Shown: in pieces, positions 1-9,882 of the stretch
Numbering within the stretch: the first letter of the stretch is position 1
Layout of the letters: every line of letters starts with the position of its first letter
Source: Halolamina pelagica
GTDB taxonomy: Archaea > Halobacteriota > Halobacteria > Halobacteriales > Haloferacaceae
DNA length: 64,000 nt
Reading direction: 5' to 3'
NCBI RefSeq assembly: GCF_001307315.1
Contig: NZ_LGUC01000001.1
Span: 496,001 to 560,000, forward strand
Program-made: the position numbers and the translations under genes
Notes under the pieces: model-generated
The model's input: the letters and a program-made list of their open reading frames with translations, nothing else
What the model was told of the DNA's origin: nothing
Databases searched by the model: none

Positions 1-512
1 CGCCTGCGGAGCTACGTGGCCGGTGAGATGGATCTCACCGTCCGCACGACTGCGACGCTGACACTCGAGTCGCCCTCACTCACGGCCGAGCCGGGCGAGC
101 GGGTGCACGTGCCGTTCTCGCTGACCAACACCGGCGACCAGCCGGTCGAGGGGCTGTCGCTGTCGGTGACGCTGCCCGACGGCTGGAACCACGTCTCGGC
201 CACCTCCGAAACCGGGACGTACCACCAGAGCAACCGGACGTTCACCTGGGGGCCGATCGAGCCGGGCGAGACCGTCGAGGCGTCGTTCCGCATCTTCGTC
301 GGCCTCGACGCCGTCAACGACTCGGCGGAGACGTACGAGCTCGCGACGTTCGCCGACAGCCGGACCCACCCCTCGACGTATCGGACGCGTCGGTCACCGT
401 CCGGTACCCGACCGAGAGCACGAACGCCGATGTGCCCGGGTTCGGCGTGCCGGCGGCGCTCGGTGCCGTCGCCGTCCTCGCGGGTGCGGCCGCGCTCGCC
501 CGACGGGACTGA
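1..512 (+). CDS. Surface/secreted protein with PGF-CTERM-type anchor (5' partial, apparent frameshift)
   Basis: The window opens inside this gene. The readable part is a beta-rich segment resembling DUF11/NEW3-type repeats of archaeal surface proteins (conserved pieces such as FSLTNTGDQPVEGLSLSVTL and a WGPIEPGE turn). After an apparent one-base deletion near 367-378 (a ccc/cccc stretch) the frame continues into a classic tail: a short polar linker, the motif VPGFGVP, a hydrophobic helix and a terminal ARRD. This is the PGF-CTERM layout, in which archaeosortase removes the tail and attaches a lipid so the protein stays on the cell surface. The substrate or role of the ectodomain is unknown. 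No archaeosortase gene is in the window. Confidence 0.7.
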
Positions 513-607
513 TCGCTCGGGCGACTGAGGACCGCCGCTCTGTCGGCTGTCCGTCGCCGGGCAGTCCGACCGACTCACTTTTGCGCGTTCCGGTATCACC
601 GACGCCC

Positions 608-1396
608 GTGCGGGAGTTCACGCCGGAGTACCTCGAACACACGCGCCGCGGGATGTGGGAGTCGACTGCGGCGCTCGACCCGCTCGAACTCGACAGCAGA
701 GCGCGCGTCCTGGACGTTGGCTGTGGGACGGGCGAACTCTCCCGCGTGCTCGCCGCCGAGAGCCCCGGCGACGTGATCGGCGTCGATGCGGATACGGCCC
801 TGCTCGGGGTCGCCCGGGAGGCGACCGGACTACCCACCGTCGCCGGCGACGCGACCCGGCTGCCGTTTCGGGCCGACGCCGCCGACCTCGTCGTCTGTCA
901 GGCGCTGCTGATCAACCTCCCCGACCCGACCGCGGCGGTGCGGGAGTTCGCGCGGGTGTCGTCGGATCTCGTGGCGGCGATCGAACCCGACAACGCCGCC
1001 GTCGAGGTGTCCTCGACCGTCGACGCCGAGGAACGACTCGAACGGGAGGTGCGCGAGGCGTACCTCGCGGGGGTCGAGACCGACGTGGCGATGGGCGAGC
1101 GCGTCGGCGACCTGTTCGAGGCGGCCGGCCTCGACGTGATCGCCCGGCGGACCTACCACCACGAGAAGCTGGTCGAACCGCCGTACTCGGAGCCGGCGAT
1201 GGAGAGCGCCGCGAAGAAGGCCAGCGGCGCGGGCATCGCTGAGCACGAGCGGGAACTCCGGGCGGCGGGCGCGGACTACGACGACCTCCGGGCCGCCTGG
1301 CGCGAGATGGGGCGGGACGTGGTTCGGGCGATGGGCGAGGAGCGCTATCGCCGGCGCGAGGTGGTGCCGTTCGAGGTTACCGTGGGGCGGGTCTGA
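608..1396 (+). CDS. Class I SAM-dependent methyltransferase
   Basis: The 262-residue protein has a Rossmann-type methyltransferase core: motif I reads VLDVGCGTGELSRVLA near the N terminus, an acidic VIGVDADTALL follows (motif II, ribose binding), and RLPFRADAADLVVCQALLIN matches the Ubie/CoQ type motif between beta 3 and beta 4. The C-terminal third is mixed helical and may carry substrate specificity. I chose the GTG at 608, giving REFTPEYLEHTRRGMW at the start; a TTG at 581 is in frame but adds only non-conserved residues. The substrate cannot be told from sequence. It stands alone between the surface protein and a small membrane protein. Confidence 0.8.
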   Translation: MREFTPEYLEHTRRGMWESTAALDPLELDSRARVLDVGCGTGELSRVLAAESPGDVIGVDADTALLGVAREATGLPTVAGDATRLPFRADAADLVVCQALLINLPDPTAAVREFARVSSDLVAAIEPDNAAVEVSSTVDAEERLEREVREAYLAGVETDVAMGERVGDLFEAAGLDVIARRTYHHEKLVEPPYSEPAMESAAKKASGAGIAEHERELRAAGADYDDLRAAWREMGRDVVRAMGEERYRRREVVPFEVTVGRV

Positions 1397-1441
1397 GCCG
1401 CGTCCCCCGGATATTTACCGCTCCCGCGGGAGTCCCACCCC

Positions 1442-1732
1442 ATGCCCTCCCTCATCGACGAGATCGCCTTCAGCGAACCGTCCGGACGCGGCCACTCGAT
1501 CGTCATGTTCGCGAGTGCGCTCGTCTTCCTCGGGCTCTACGGCTACGTCCACGCCGATACGTCGGCGGAGTGGCTCCTCGTTATGGCCGGCGGGAACGTG
1601 CTGTCGGGGGTCGCGGAGTCGCTCCCGGCGGACCGACGGCGCGCGGCCGGCGCCTTCCGGATCGCGGTGGTCTCGCTGCTCCTCTGTCTGGTGATCGCGA
1701 TGGTGGTCGCCCCCGATCTCGTCGTCGGGTAG
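1442..1732 (+). CDS. Small membrane protein of unknown function
   Basis: A 96-residue protein starting at an ATG about 45 bp after the methyltransferase. It has about three hydrophobic segments (roughly residues 18-37, 43-58 and 70-92) separated by short charged loops including a PADRRRAAG stretch. No catalytic motif is visible and I do not recognise the family. An AT-richer ggatatttacc stretch about 30 bp before the start could be its own TATA element. It converges on ncsA, with only about 20 bp between the two stop codons. Confidence 0.6.
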   Translation: MPSLIDEIAFSEPSGRGHSIVMFASALVFLGLYGYVHADTSAEWLLVMAGGNVLSGVAESLPADRRRAAGAFRIAVVSLLLCLVIAMVVAPDLVVG

Positions 1733-1753
1733 CCGGCGGTCGACGCTCGATCC

Positions 1754-2719
1754 CTACACGGCTTCCATCGACGCCAACAGCCGACACTTCCGACAGACGT
1801 CCCCCGACGTGGTCGACCCGCACCGCTCACACTCGCCGAGGTTCCCCTCCTCGTCGCCGCCGTACGCGTCAGCCGCCAACTCGGCCAGCTCCTCGTAGCC
1901 GGACATGATCGAGTGGCGCGCCCCAGGGTGGTTCTCCTCCAGCTTCAGCAGCAGTTCCTGAATCTCGCCGCGGTACGCCTCGCTGGCGTGGGGGCACTCG
2001 GTGATGTGGGCCGGCAGGTCCTCCAGGTGGGCGTACAGCGCGACCTCCTTCTCCGGAATATCGCGCAGCGGCTTCGCCCGCGGGACGAACGAGTCGCTCT
2101 CCGTCCGGTCGTCGAAGCCGCCGATCGAGGCGTCGAAGTGTTTGGCGACCTGCTTCACGTCGCCCTCGAGGAAGTTCATCAGCGCCGTCTGGGCCTCGTC
2201 GTCGAGGTTGTGGCCGGTCAGCAGCTTGTCGGCGCCCAGTTTCTCGGCGTACTCCTCCAGCAGGTCCCGCCGGAACACGCCGCAGTACGCACAGGGCGCC
2301 ATGTTCTCGGGGTCGTCCTCGACCACGTCGTCCATGCGGACGCCGAACTCCTCCTCGTAGCCGACGACCTCGTGTTCGATCCCCAGGTCCTCGGTGAGCT
2401 CCTCGCTCGCGGCCAGCGACTCGTCGCGGTACCCCTCGATCCCCTCGTGGATCGACAGCGCGACGAGCTCGATACGGGGGTCCTCGCCGAACGTCTCCGC
2501 CAGGATCTCGGTGAGTACGACCGAGTCCTTCCCGCCGGAGAGCCCGATCACCCACGTCTCCGGCTCCTCGGGCGTCGCCTCGCGGGAGACGAGGCTGTCC
2601 TCGCGCACCCGGCGGCGCACCCGCTTCTCGACCGACCGCGTGAAGTGCTCCGCACAGAGGTGGGCGCCGGAGTAGGCGGCGTGCATCACCGCCTCGGACC
2701 CACACCGGTCACAGTCCAT
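1754..2719 (-). CDS. ncsA: tRNA 2-thiouridine synthase NcsA/Ctu1 (TtuA-like)
   Basis: A 321-residue PP-loop ATPase that adenylates wobble U34 of Lys/Glu/Gln tRNAs and inserts sulfur supplied by a ubiquitin-like carrier. It has an N-terminal zinc site (C3, C6, C22, H25), the PP-loop SGGKDS at residues 61-66, a [10 protein letters not shown] helix at 169-178, and a C-terminal zinc site (C297, C300, C309, C312). C143, C146 and C242 match the three-cysteine [4Fe-4S] site of TtuA/NcsA enzymes, so this is the iron-sulfur-dependent type. The partner genes ubaA (7623-8437) and samp2 (46219-46419) lie elsewhere in the window. The start is ATG at 2719. Confidence 0.92.
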   Translation of the reverse strand: MDCDRCGSEAVMHAAYSGAHLCAEHFTRSVEKRVRRRVREDSLVSREATPEEPETWVIGLSGGKDSVVLTEILAETFGEDPRIELVALSIHEGIEGYRDESLAASEELTEDLGIEHEVVGYEEEFGVRMDDVVEDDPENMAPCAYCGVFRRDLLEEYAEKLGADKLLTGHNLDDEAQTALMNFLEGDVKQVAKHFDASIGGFDDRTESDSFVPRAKPLRDIPEKEVALYAHLEDLPAHITECPHASEAYRGEIQELLLKLEENHPGARHSIMSGYEELAELAADAYGGDEEGNLGECERCGSTTSGDVCRKCRLLASMEAV

Positions 2720-2969
2720 TTAGCGGCGCTAACCGACCTGTGGGGATACCGGTTTCGCTCGCGCAGTCGTTGTCAGGCCGCGTCTGCCCGCCGGGCTCCG
2801 TCGGGCCACGTCGACGACGCGCCGGCGCCGCCGTGCCGGCCGGCCGACGTGGGACGGTTCGACCGTTCAGGGGCCAGATTCGGTTTGGATCCCAAAGTAA
2901 GTATCCTCTCAAACATTCGATGCGAAGGCGCAAACGCACTAAGGGAGGAGCCCCTACAGGTAGATACTC
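2720..2969 (+). promoter_or_regulatory. Divergent intergenic region ncsA/copA with copA leader
   Basis: This 250 bp gap separates the divergent ncsA and copA genes. Its copA-proximal half (about 2880-2970) is markedly less GC-rich than its surroundings, with a caaagtaagtatcctc stretch that may hold the copA TATA element. A gggaggag purine run at 2943-2950 resembles a Shine-Dalgarno sequence but lies about 20 nt before the ATG, farther than usual. I see no clear operator palindrome for a copper regulator and no gene. Confidence 0.35.
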
Positions 2970-5617
2970 ATGGAAACGCGGACAGCACAACTGAACATCA
3001 CGGGGATGTCCTGCGCCAACTGTTCGGCGACAGTGGGGGACGCCCTGGAACTGATCGACGGCGTCGAGGAGGCGAGTGTCAACTACGCCACCGACGAGGG
3101 CTCCGTCGAGTACGACCCCGAGGAGGTGTCGCTCGGCGAGCTCTACGACGCCATCGAGGGCGCCGGCTACGGCGTCGTCTCGGAGACGGTGTCGATCGCC
3201 ATCTCCGACATGTCGTGTGCGAACTGCGCGGAGGCCAACGAGGAGGCGCTCGAGGACCTCCCGGGCGTCGTCGACGCCGAGGTGAACTACGCGACCGACG
3301 AGGGACAGGTCACCTACAACCCGAGGACACGTCGCTCTCGGCGATGTACGATGCGATCGAGGCCGCAGGGTACACGCCCGTTCGCGAGGACGGCGACGAC
3401 GACGAAGGCGAGTCCGCCCGCGACGCCGCCCGCAACGAGGAGATCAGTAAACAGCTCCGGCTGACGCTGTTCGGCGCCGCGCTGTCGGTGCCGCTTTTGT
3501 TCTTCCTGCTCGAGCACTTCTTCTTCGACAGCCTGCTCGGCGACTCGTTGCTGGGCGTGCCGCTGGGCTGGGTGATGTTTGGGCTCGCGACGCCCGTCCA
3601 GGTCGTGCTCGGCCGGCCGTTCTACAGGAACTCCTACAACGCGCTCGTCACGAACGGGCGCGCCAACATGGACGTGCTGATCGCGCTCGGGTCGACGACC
3701 GCGTACGCCTACTCCGTCGCGGTGCTCGTGGAACTGATCGCGGGCAGCCTCTACTTCGACACGGCGGCGCTGATCCTCGTGTTCATCACGCTCGGGAACT
3801 ACCTCGAGGCCCGCTCGAAGGGCCAGGCCGGCGAGGCGCTCCGGACGCTGCTGGAGATGGAGGCCGACACCGCGACCGTCGTCGACGAGGACGGGACCGA
3901 GCAGGAGATCCCGCTCGAGGACGTCGCGGTCGGCGACCGGATGAAGGTCCGGCCGGGCGAGCAGATCCCCACCGACGGCGTGGTCGTCGACGGCCAGTCC
4001 GCCGTCGACGAGTCGATGGTCACCGGGGAATCCGTCCCCGTCGAGAAGACCGAGGGCGACGAGGTCGTCGGCTCGACGATCAACGAGAACGGCGTGCTGG
4101 TCGTCGAGGCGACGAAAGTCGGCGCGGACACGGCGCTCCAGCAGATCGTCCAGACGGTGAAGGAGGCCCAGTCCCGCCAGCCCGACATCCAGAACCTCGC
4201 CGACCGCATCTCCGCGTACTTCGTGCCGGCGGTGATCGTCAACGCGGTGTTCTGGGGGATCGTCTGGTACCTGTTCCCCCAGGCGCTGGCCGGGGTCGTC
4301 GGCGCGCTCCCGCTGTGGGGGCTGGTCGCCGGCGGCCCGGCGGTCGCGGGCGGGGCCGTCTCGGTGTTCGAGTTCGCGATCGTCGTGTTCGCGTCCGCGG
4401 TGCTGATCGCCTGTCCCTGTGCGCTCGGGCTCGCGACGCCCGCCGCGACGATGGTCGGGACGACGATCGGCGCCCAGAACGGCGTGCTGTTCAAGGGCGG
4501 CGACATCCTCGAGCGCGCGAAGGACGTGGACACGGTCGTGTTCGACAAGACCGGGACGCTCACCGAGGGCGAGATGGAGCTCACCGACGTGGTCGTGTTC
4601 GACGGAAAAGCGGGGGCCCGCAGCGGTGGCGGTGACGCCGACGCCGCACCCGACGGCGGCCAGCTGGCCGAACGCGAGCGGCTCGACGAGGACGACGTGC
4701 TGCGGTTCGCGGCGACGGCCGAGAGCGGGAGCGAACACCCGCTGGCCCAGGCGATCGTCGAGGGCGCCGAAGAACGCGGGATCGAGGTCGGCTCGCCCGA
4801 GAGCTTCGAGAACGTCCCCGGTCACGGGATCCGGGCGACCGTCGACGTCTCCGGCGACGCCGGAGGCACGTCGGATTCGTCCGACGGCGGCGGCGAGGTG
4901 CTGGTCGGCAACCGGAAGCTGCTCCGCGAGAACGGCGTCGACCCCGACCCCGCCGCGGAGACGATGGAGCGACTCGAGAGCGAGGGGAAGACGGCGATGC
5001 TGGTCGCCTACGAGGGCGAACTGGTCGGCGTCGTCGCCGACGCCGACACGGTGAAAGAGAGCGCGAAGTCGGCCGTGAGCCAGCTTCGCGGCCGTGGCAT
5101 CGACGTGATGATGCTCACCGGCGACAACGAGCGGACGGCCCGCGCGGTCGCCGAGCAGGTCGGCATCGACCCCGACAACGTCCGCGCGGAGGTGCTGCCC
5201 GCGGACAAGTCCGACGCCGTCGAAGCGATCCAGGACGAGGGCCGCCAGGCGATGATGGTCGGCGACGGCGTCAACGACGCGCCGGCGCTGGCGGTCGCCT
5301 ACGTCGGGACCGCGATCGGGTCGGGCACCGACGTGGCCATCGAGGCCGCCGACGTGACGCTGATGCGGGACGATCCTGTCGACGTGGTGAAGGCGATCCG
5401 GATCTCCGACGCGACGCTGCAGAAGATCAAGCAGAACCTCGTCTGGGCGCTGGGGTACAACACGGCGATGATCCCGCTGGCGTCGCTGGGGCTGCTCCAG
5501 CCGGTGCTCGCCGCTGGCGCGATGGCGTTCTCGTCGGTGTCGGTGCTGACGAACAGCCTGCTGTTCCGCCGGTACGAGCCGGACGAGGATTACGAGATCC
5601 TCGGCGGCCTTCGCTAG
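2970..5617 (+). CDS. copA: Copper-translocating P1B-type ATPase (apparent frameshift)
   Basis: A Cu(+) efflux pump of about 880 residues. Two N-terminal heavy-metal-associated domains carry GMSCANC (C15, C18) and SDMSCANC. Then come membrane helices, the actuator motif TGESVPV, the CPC metal channel motif in [11 protein letters not shown] (around 4410-4430), the phosphorylation site [10 protein letters not shown], the nucleotide-domain motif SGSEHPLA and the hinge [10 protein letters not shown] and MAFSS motifs in the last helices agree with the P1B-1 copper class. The frame breaks near 3320, where one C appears missing from aaccccgag in the second metal-binding domain; both sides are otherwise intact. 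A T5 run at about 5631-5635 may terminate the transcript. No linked regulator or copper chaperone is seen. Confidence 0.93.
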
Positions 5618-5825
5618 CCGGCGAGTTCGCTTTTTCCCCGTCGCTCCTGCCAGAACGGCACGTAGCAATCCGGTTCGAGCTTCCACCGATCCGTCCCGCG
5701 GACGGGCACAGCAGCGCGTTATTGCGGTCAGCGCGGTTGGGAACGACCTGAATAGCCACTCGAAGCGTACCGTGTCCGTTCAGGCCGGCAGTGTGCTTTT
5801 AGGGCCCCACGATCGATTCCGCTGT

Positions 5826-6350
5826 ATGCCCGCAAGACGTAGCTTCCTTCTCGCTGCCGGCCTCACGGCGATCGGTGGGCTCGGTTGGCTCGGAGTCGAA
5901 CACGTCTCCGTCACCGGCGAAGTCAAACGGAAGTATATCGACGTTTCGTGGGAGTCGCAGGGTCGACAGCGGTACGGACGGGTTTTGTGGTCAGCACTCG
6001 CACCGGACGAAGCGATCAACGTCTCGTACGCGTCCTCCTACGCTGCGGACGCCGTCCAGTCGCCGAGAGCGATCACCGTCGATGAAGAGCTCGACAGCCG
6101 TCTACACGCAGAGTTCAGCAGCGTCACCTACCGGCTCGGCGTCGCCGGAACGGCATTGGGTGGCTCCGGATACAGCCTGAAAGGGGTGGACCGGGAGGGG
6201 TTCAACGGCGCGCAGTTGGGGGATACGGCGACCGTCGCAAACCTCGGCGATCGGCTCGCCGTGTACGACGTGGAGACACGCCCCGACTGGTCGAACTCGT
6301 CGTCGGTCAGCACGTTCGACTTCGCGGAAAAGTACCCGAGTTTTCAGTGA
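5826..6350 (+). CDS. Secreted or membrane-anchored protein, function unknown
   Basis: A 174-residue protein whose N terminus, MPARRSFLLAAGLTAIGG, has a twin-arginine (RRSF) followed by a hydrophobic stretch, so it is probably exported by the Tat pathway or kept as an N-terminal anchor. The rest is a beta-rich extracellular domain with several YxV/YxL strands and few charged patches. No cysteine lipobox is present. The ATG at 5826 was chosen because the signal sequence begins there; a TATA-like gcttttagg lies about 28 bp upstream, suggesting a nearly leaderless mRNA. I do not recognise the family. Confidence 0.6.
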   Translation: MPARRSFLLAAGLTAIGGLGWLGVEHVSVTGEVKRKYIDVSWESQGRQRYGRVLWSALAPDEAINVSYASSYAADAVQSPRAITVDEELDSRLHAEFSSVTYRLGVAGTALGGSGYSLKGVDREGFNGAQLGDTATVANLGDRLAVYDVETRPDWSNSSSVSTFDFAEKYPSFQ

Positions 6351-6386
6351 CCGTCACCGCCGCCGCCCGTCGAGTTCGACGGTCGT

Positions 6387-7360
6387 TCAGGCGGCGCTCG
6401 CGGCCGCCCCGGACTCCGCGGACTCCGCGGCCTGGAGCAGTTCCTGGTAGCGGTTGCGGATGGTGACCTCGCTCATGTCGGTCGCCTGGCTGACCTCGCT
6501 CTGGGTGAGCGCGTTGTTGGTCAGCACGCCCGCCGCGTAGATCGCGGCCGCGGCGAGGCCGACGGGCGACTTGCCCGAGTGGACGTTCTGGCGCTTGGCG
6601 GTCTCGAGCAGCTCGCGGGCGCGACGCTCCGTCTCGTCGTCGAGATCGAGGTCGCTGGCGAAGCGCGGGAGGTACTCGAGGGGGTCGGCGGGCTGGACCT
6701 CGAGCTTGAGCTCCCGCACGATGTAGCGGTAGGCGCGCTTGAACGTCGCCTGGTCGACGCGGGAGACGGCGCTCATCTCGTCGAGGCTGCGGGGACGTTC
6801 CCCATCCGGGCCGCGGCGTGGAGGCTCGCGGTGGCGATCCCCTCGATCGAGCGGCCGGGGAGCAGGTCCTTGTCGAGCGCCTGTCGGTAGATCACGGAGG
6901 CGGTCTCGCGGACGTTCTCCGGGAGGCCGAGCGCGGAGGCCATGCGGTCGATCTCGCCCAGCGCCTGCTTGAGGTTGCGCTCCTTGTGGTCGCGGGTCCG
7001 GAACCGCTCGTTCCAGGTCCGCAGGCGCTGCATCTTCTCGCGCTGGCTGGCCGACAGCTGGTTGCCGTAGGCGTCCTTGTTCTGCCAGCCGATGTTGGTC
7101 GAGAGGCCGTCGTCGTGCATCATCTTCGTCGTCGGCGCGCCGACGCGGGACTTCTCGTCCTTCTCGCCGGCGTCGAACGCGCGCCACTCGGGGCCGCGGT
7201 CGATGCCGCCTTCGTCGACGACGAGGCCACAGTCCGCACAGACCGTCTCGGCCTGCGACTCGTTCGTCTCGAGGTTGCCACCGCACTCGGGGCAGTGGTG
7301 CTCCTGTTCGGTCTCTGCCCGCTCGGTCTCGGTTTCGCGGTGGGTGGTGTTCGTGCTCAT
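6387..7360 (-). CDS. tfb: Transcription initiation factor TFB (apparent frameshift)
   Basis: Archaeal TFIIB homologue that bridges TBP-bound promoters and RNA polymerase. The N-terminal zinc ribbon has C23, C26, C41 and C44 (HHCPECGG and VCADCG), followed by the B-reader/linker region with GPEWRAFD. Two cyclin repeats follow; the second contains SLDEMSAVSRVDQATFKRAY, and the HTH GVLTNNALTQSEVSQATDMS recognises BRE DNA. The frame breaks at the GGGG run 6791-6794, where one base is missing; restoring it gives MGNVPRSLDEMSAVSR without a gap. The ATG at 7360 fits the TATA element at 7430-7436; a GTG at 7408 would lie at or ahead of the expected transcription start. Haloarchaea usually have several TFB paralogues. 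Confidence 0.93.
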
Positions 7361-7429
7361 TGATTGGAACCGAAGGATCCCGACGCGGGGGCGCCGGGCT
7401 GTCTTCACCCAAGGGTAGGACAGTAAAGC

Positions 7430-7436
7430 ATATAAA
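7430..7436 (-). promoter_or_regulatory. TATA box of tfb
   Basis: On the minus strand the sequence reads ggtttatatgcttta inside a conspicuous AT-rich island (7410-7470), unlike the GC-rich surroundings. It lies about 70 bp before the tfb ATG, predicting a transcription start near 7404 and a leader of roughly 45 nt. The rest of 7361-7622, between tfb and ubaA, holds a second AT-rich patch (ctatatcacggtttatcg) but no gene that I can see. Confidence 0.6.
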
Positions 7437-7622
7437 CCTTTTGGCTAGCTATATCACGGTTTATCGCTTTGATTCGCCAGTATTCGGCAGGTAGGGGCGA
7501 AACAGCTGGACCGGTAGGTTCTTGAGTGGAATAACCTTGTGTAAGCGTCACACGATTCCGCGACAGATCCCTGCGGGCGTGGCGATCCTCGCGGCGAAAC
7601 CGGTCGGCGTCGGGCCGCGGAC

Positions 7623-8437
7623 TCAGTCGCAGGCGACCTCACAGCCGCCCGCGTAGTCGATACCGGCGAGGTCGTCGATGCCGCCGTCGCCACAGACCGG
7701 GCAGTCGGGGTTCTGTTGGTACGGCACCGTCTCGAAGGAGAGCTCCCGGGCGTCGTAGAACAGCAGCCGGCCCGTGAGCGGGTCGCCCAGCCCCAGCAGC
7801 ACTTTCACCGCCTCGGTCGCCTGCAGACAGCCGACGGTGCCGGGGAGCACGCCCAGGACGCCCGTCGTCGCACAGTCGGGCACGGTGCCGGGCTCGGGCG
7901 CCTCGGGGAACAGACAGCGGTAGCAGGGCCCATCGGGGAGAGCGTGGTGATCTGTCCCTCGAACTTGTAGATCGCGCCGTGACACAGCGGGACGCCCTCG
8001 ATCTGGCAGGCGTCGTTGAGCATGTACCGCGTCGGGAAGTTGTCGGTGCAGTCGACGACCACGTCGTAGTCGGCCACCAGCTCGCGGGCCTCCTCGGGGG
8101 CGATGCGGGCCTCCAGCGCCTCGACCTCGATGTCGGGGTTGAGGTTGGTGACGAACTCCTCGGCGCTCTCGGCTTTCGGCCGCCCCACGTCGGCGTCGCG
8201 GTGGATCACCTGGCGCTGGAGGTTCGAGCGTTCGACCACGTCGTCGTCGACGATCCCCAGTCGGCCCACGCCCGCGGCCGCGAGGTACTGGATCACCGGC
8301 GCGCCGAGGCCGCCGGCGCCGACGACCAGCGCGCTCCCCTCCAGCAGGCGCTTCTGCCCTTCCGGCCCAACGTCGTCGAGGATGATGTGTCGGGAGTACC
8401 GGTCGAGCTGGGTGGCGTCGAGAGAGAGGTCGCTCAT
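7623..8437 (-). CDS. ubaA: E1-like SAMP-activating enzyme UbaA (HesA/MoeB/ThiF family; apparent frameshift)
   Basis: About 271 residues, the length usual for haloarchaeal UbaA. The enzyme adenylates the C-terminal glycine of ubiquitin-like SAMP proteins for protein conjugation and for sulfur transfer in tRNA thiolation and molybdopterin synthesis. Seen: the ATP-binding GAGGLGAPV near residue 41, RSNLQRQV, the VVDCTDNFPTRY loop, a catalytic-cysteine region PDCATTGVLG, and two zinc CxxC pairs (GPCYRC and NPDCPVCGD). The frame breaks at the GGGG run 7935-7938; one more base gives LSPDGPCYRC and reunites both halves. The ATG at 8437 starts MSDLSLDATQLDRYSRHI, the typical family opening. Its partners samp2 and ncsA are elsewhere in this window. 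Confidence 0.92.
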
Positions 8438-8539
8438 GGCGTGTGATGTGGTCCGCGCGGCCATAAGGTCACGGACGGTGGCCCGTCGTCGCCGTGTCAC
8501 CGCCGCAGGGGCCTTCCCTCCCCGCCCCCAGGACCGGGT

Positions 8540-9547
8540 ATGGTTACAACCAAGCGCTACCACCTCGCCCAGCGACCCGCGGGCGTCCCGGACGACGAGA
8601 CGTTCGACCTGCGGGAGATCGACCTCGACGACCCCACGGGCGGCGAAGTGCTCGTGAAGCTCCGCTACCTCTCGGTCGACCCCTACATGCGCGGCCGGAT
8701 GGACGCCGGCGAGTCCTACGCGGAGCCGTGGGCAGTGGGCGACCCGCTCCGCGGCGCCGCCGTCGGCGAGGTCGTCGACGAGACCGGGACCGAGTTCGAG
8801 TCCGGCGACACCGTCGTCGGCAACATGACCTGGGCCGAGTACCACCTCGCCGACGCCGCCGACCTCCAGCGCATCGAGACGGGCGCGCTCCCGGTCTCGA
8901 CCGCGCTTGGCGTCGTCGGGATGCCGGGCCGGACGGCGTACTTCGGCACGCGTGAGGTGCTCGAACCCCGCGCGGGCGACACGGTGGTCGTCAGCGCCGC
9001 CGCCGGCGCCGTCGGCTCCGTCGTCGGCCAGCTCGCCAAGCTCCAGGGGGCGACCGTGGTGGGCTTCGCCGGCAGCGACGAGAAGTGCGAGATCGTCGAG
9101 GCGGAGTTCGGCTTCGACGCCTGTATCAACTACGAATCGACCGACGACTACGTCGACGCACTCGCCGAGGCGGCGCCGGAAGGCGTCGATGGCTACTTCG
9201 ACAACGTCGGCGGGCCCATCACCGACGCAGTGTTCTCCCGCCTCAACGTCGACGCCCGCGTGGCGGTCTGCGGGCAGATCGCGCTGTACAACGCCGAGGA
9301 GCAGCCGACCGGCCCGCGGAAGCTGGCGAAGCTGATCGAGACCCGCGCTCGCGTGGAGGGGCTGCTCGTCGGCGACTACGCGCCGCGGTTCGAGCAGGCC
9401 AGCGCGGATCTGGCGGAGTGGGTCGCCGCCGGGGAGATCCAGTACCGCGAGACGGTGACGGAGGGGCTCGCGAACGCGCCCGACGCCTTCCTCGGGCTGT
9501 TCGAGGGCGAAAACGTCGGGAAGCAGGTGGTGCAGGTCGAGGAGTGA
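8540..9547 (+). CDS. NADPH-dependent MDR oxidoreductase (zinc-independent, CurA/LTB4DH type)
   Basis: A 335-residue medium-chain reductase of the leukotriene-B4 dehydrogenase / CurA / YncB group, which reduces the double bond of alpha,beta-unsaturated ketones and aldehydes with NADPH. It has the family marker LSVDPYMRGRM near the N terminus, the Rossmann motif VSAAAGAVGSVVGQLAKL, the DGYFDNVGG motif that distinguishes this group, and VAVCGQIALYN. No zinc-binding cysteine cluster is present. It is transcribed divergently from ubaA (about 100 bp between starts) and converges on the next small gene. Its physiological substrate is not evident; detoxification of reactive enones is the usual inference. 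Confidence 0.88.
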   Translation: MVTTKRYHLAQRPAGVPDDETFDLREIDLDDPTGGEVLVKLRYLSVDPYMRGRMDAGESYAEPWAVGDPLRGAAVGEVVDETGTEFESGDTVVGNMTWAEYHLADAADLQRIETGALPVSTALGVVGMPGRTAYFGTREVLEPRAGDTVVVSAAAGAVGSVVGQLAKLQGATVVGFAGSDEKCEIVEAEFGFDACINYESTDDYVDALAEAAPEGVDGYFDNVGGPITDAVFSRLNVDARVAVCGQIALYNAEEQPTGPRKLAKLIETRARVEGLLVGDYAPRFEQASADLAEWVAAGEIQYRETVTEGLANAPDAFLGLFEGENVGKQVVQVEE

Positions 9548-9550
9548 GGC

Positions 9551-9730
9551 TCAGGACCGGAGCCGGTCGTAGAGTACGAACGCGGCACCCCCGGCCATCG
9601 TTCCTGCCCCGAGCGCGAGTACGATTCCCAGTAGCGGATCCGTGACTGTCGTACCGGCGGCCCCGGCGCCGATGGCCCCACCGGCCCCGCCGCCGACCGC
9701 CGCCGCGGACGCGGTGTCGGTTTCGCTCAT
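9551..9730 (-). CDS. Small glycine/alanine-rich membrane protein
   Basis: A 59-residue protein starting at the ATG at 9730 (MSETDTASAAAVGGG). It has a Gly/Ala-rich first segment and a hydrophobic helix (LLGIVLALGAGTMAGGAAFVLY) followed by a basic end, DRLRS. The composition suggests one or two membrane passes. No function can be assigned. The stop codon lies 3 bp from the stop of the convergent MDR reductase. Confidence 0.5.
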   Translation of the reverse strand: MSETDTASAAAVGGGAGGAIGAGAAGTTVTDPLLGIVLALGAGTMAGGAAFVLYDRLRS

Positions 9731-9811
9731 CCGGCCGGCGTTCGACACGCGGGGACAAAACGGCAACGCCGTGGCTCTCGGACGTGAACAACGGAGAAAC
9801 GATTTGGGTCT

Positions 9812-9882
9812 ACACGATCACGGCGTGGGCTCCCTCGCCGTGACACGGAGGCCACGGCAGGTCGCTCGCCGTGATCGGTGTT
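9812..9882. repeat. Nested palindromic repeat, copy A1
   Basis: The outer arms GATCACGGCG (9816-9825) and CGCCGTGATC (9867-9876) are perfect inverted repeats about 40 bp apart. The interior contains a second shorter inverted pair (gccgtg/cacggc). The element is followed directly by a second copy with a different arm sequence. Related copies lie at about 28560-28731 and 29906-29968. It sits in the gap between the small membrane protein and rpl15e and holds no open frame. Confidence 0.7.

Noticed and set aside
3315..3330. Programmed ribosomal frameshifting in copA (and in the other broken genes)
   Set aside because: No slippery heptamer plus structure is seen, the same defect appears in about 18 unrelated positions including essential genes, and almost all are one base short in G/C runs, so sequencing error is simpler.
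3314..5686. A 790-codon open frame antisense to copA, and similar long antisense frames across argS, ahcY, tyrS and others
   Set aside because: High-GC codon bias of the true gene keeps the opposite frames open; these translations are repetitive in Arg/Asp/Val/Gly and have no domain, while the sense strand encodes a complete known family.
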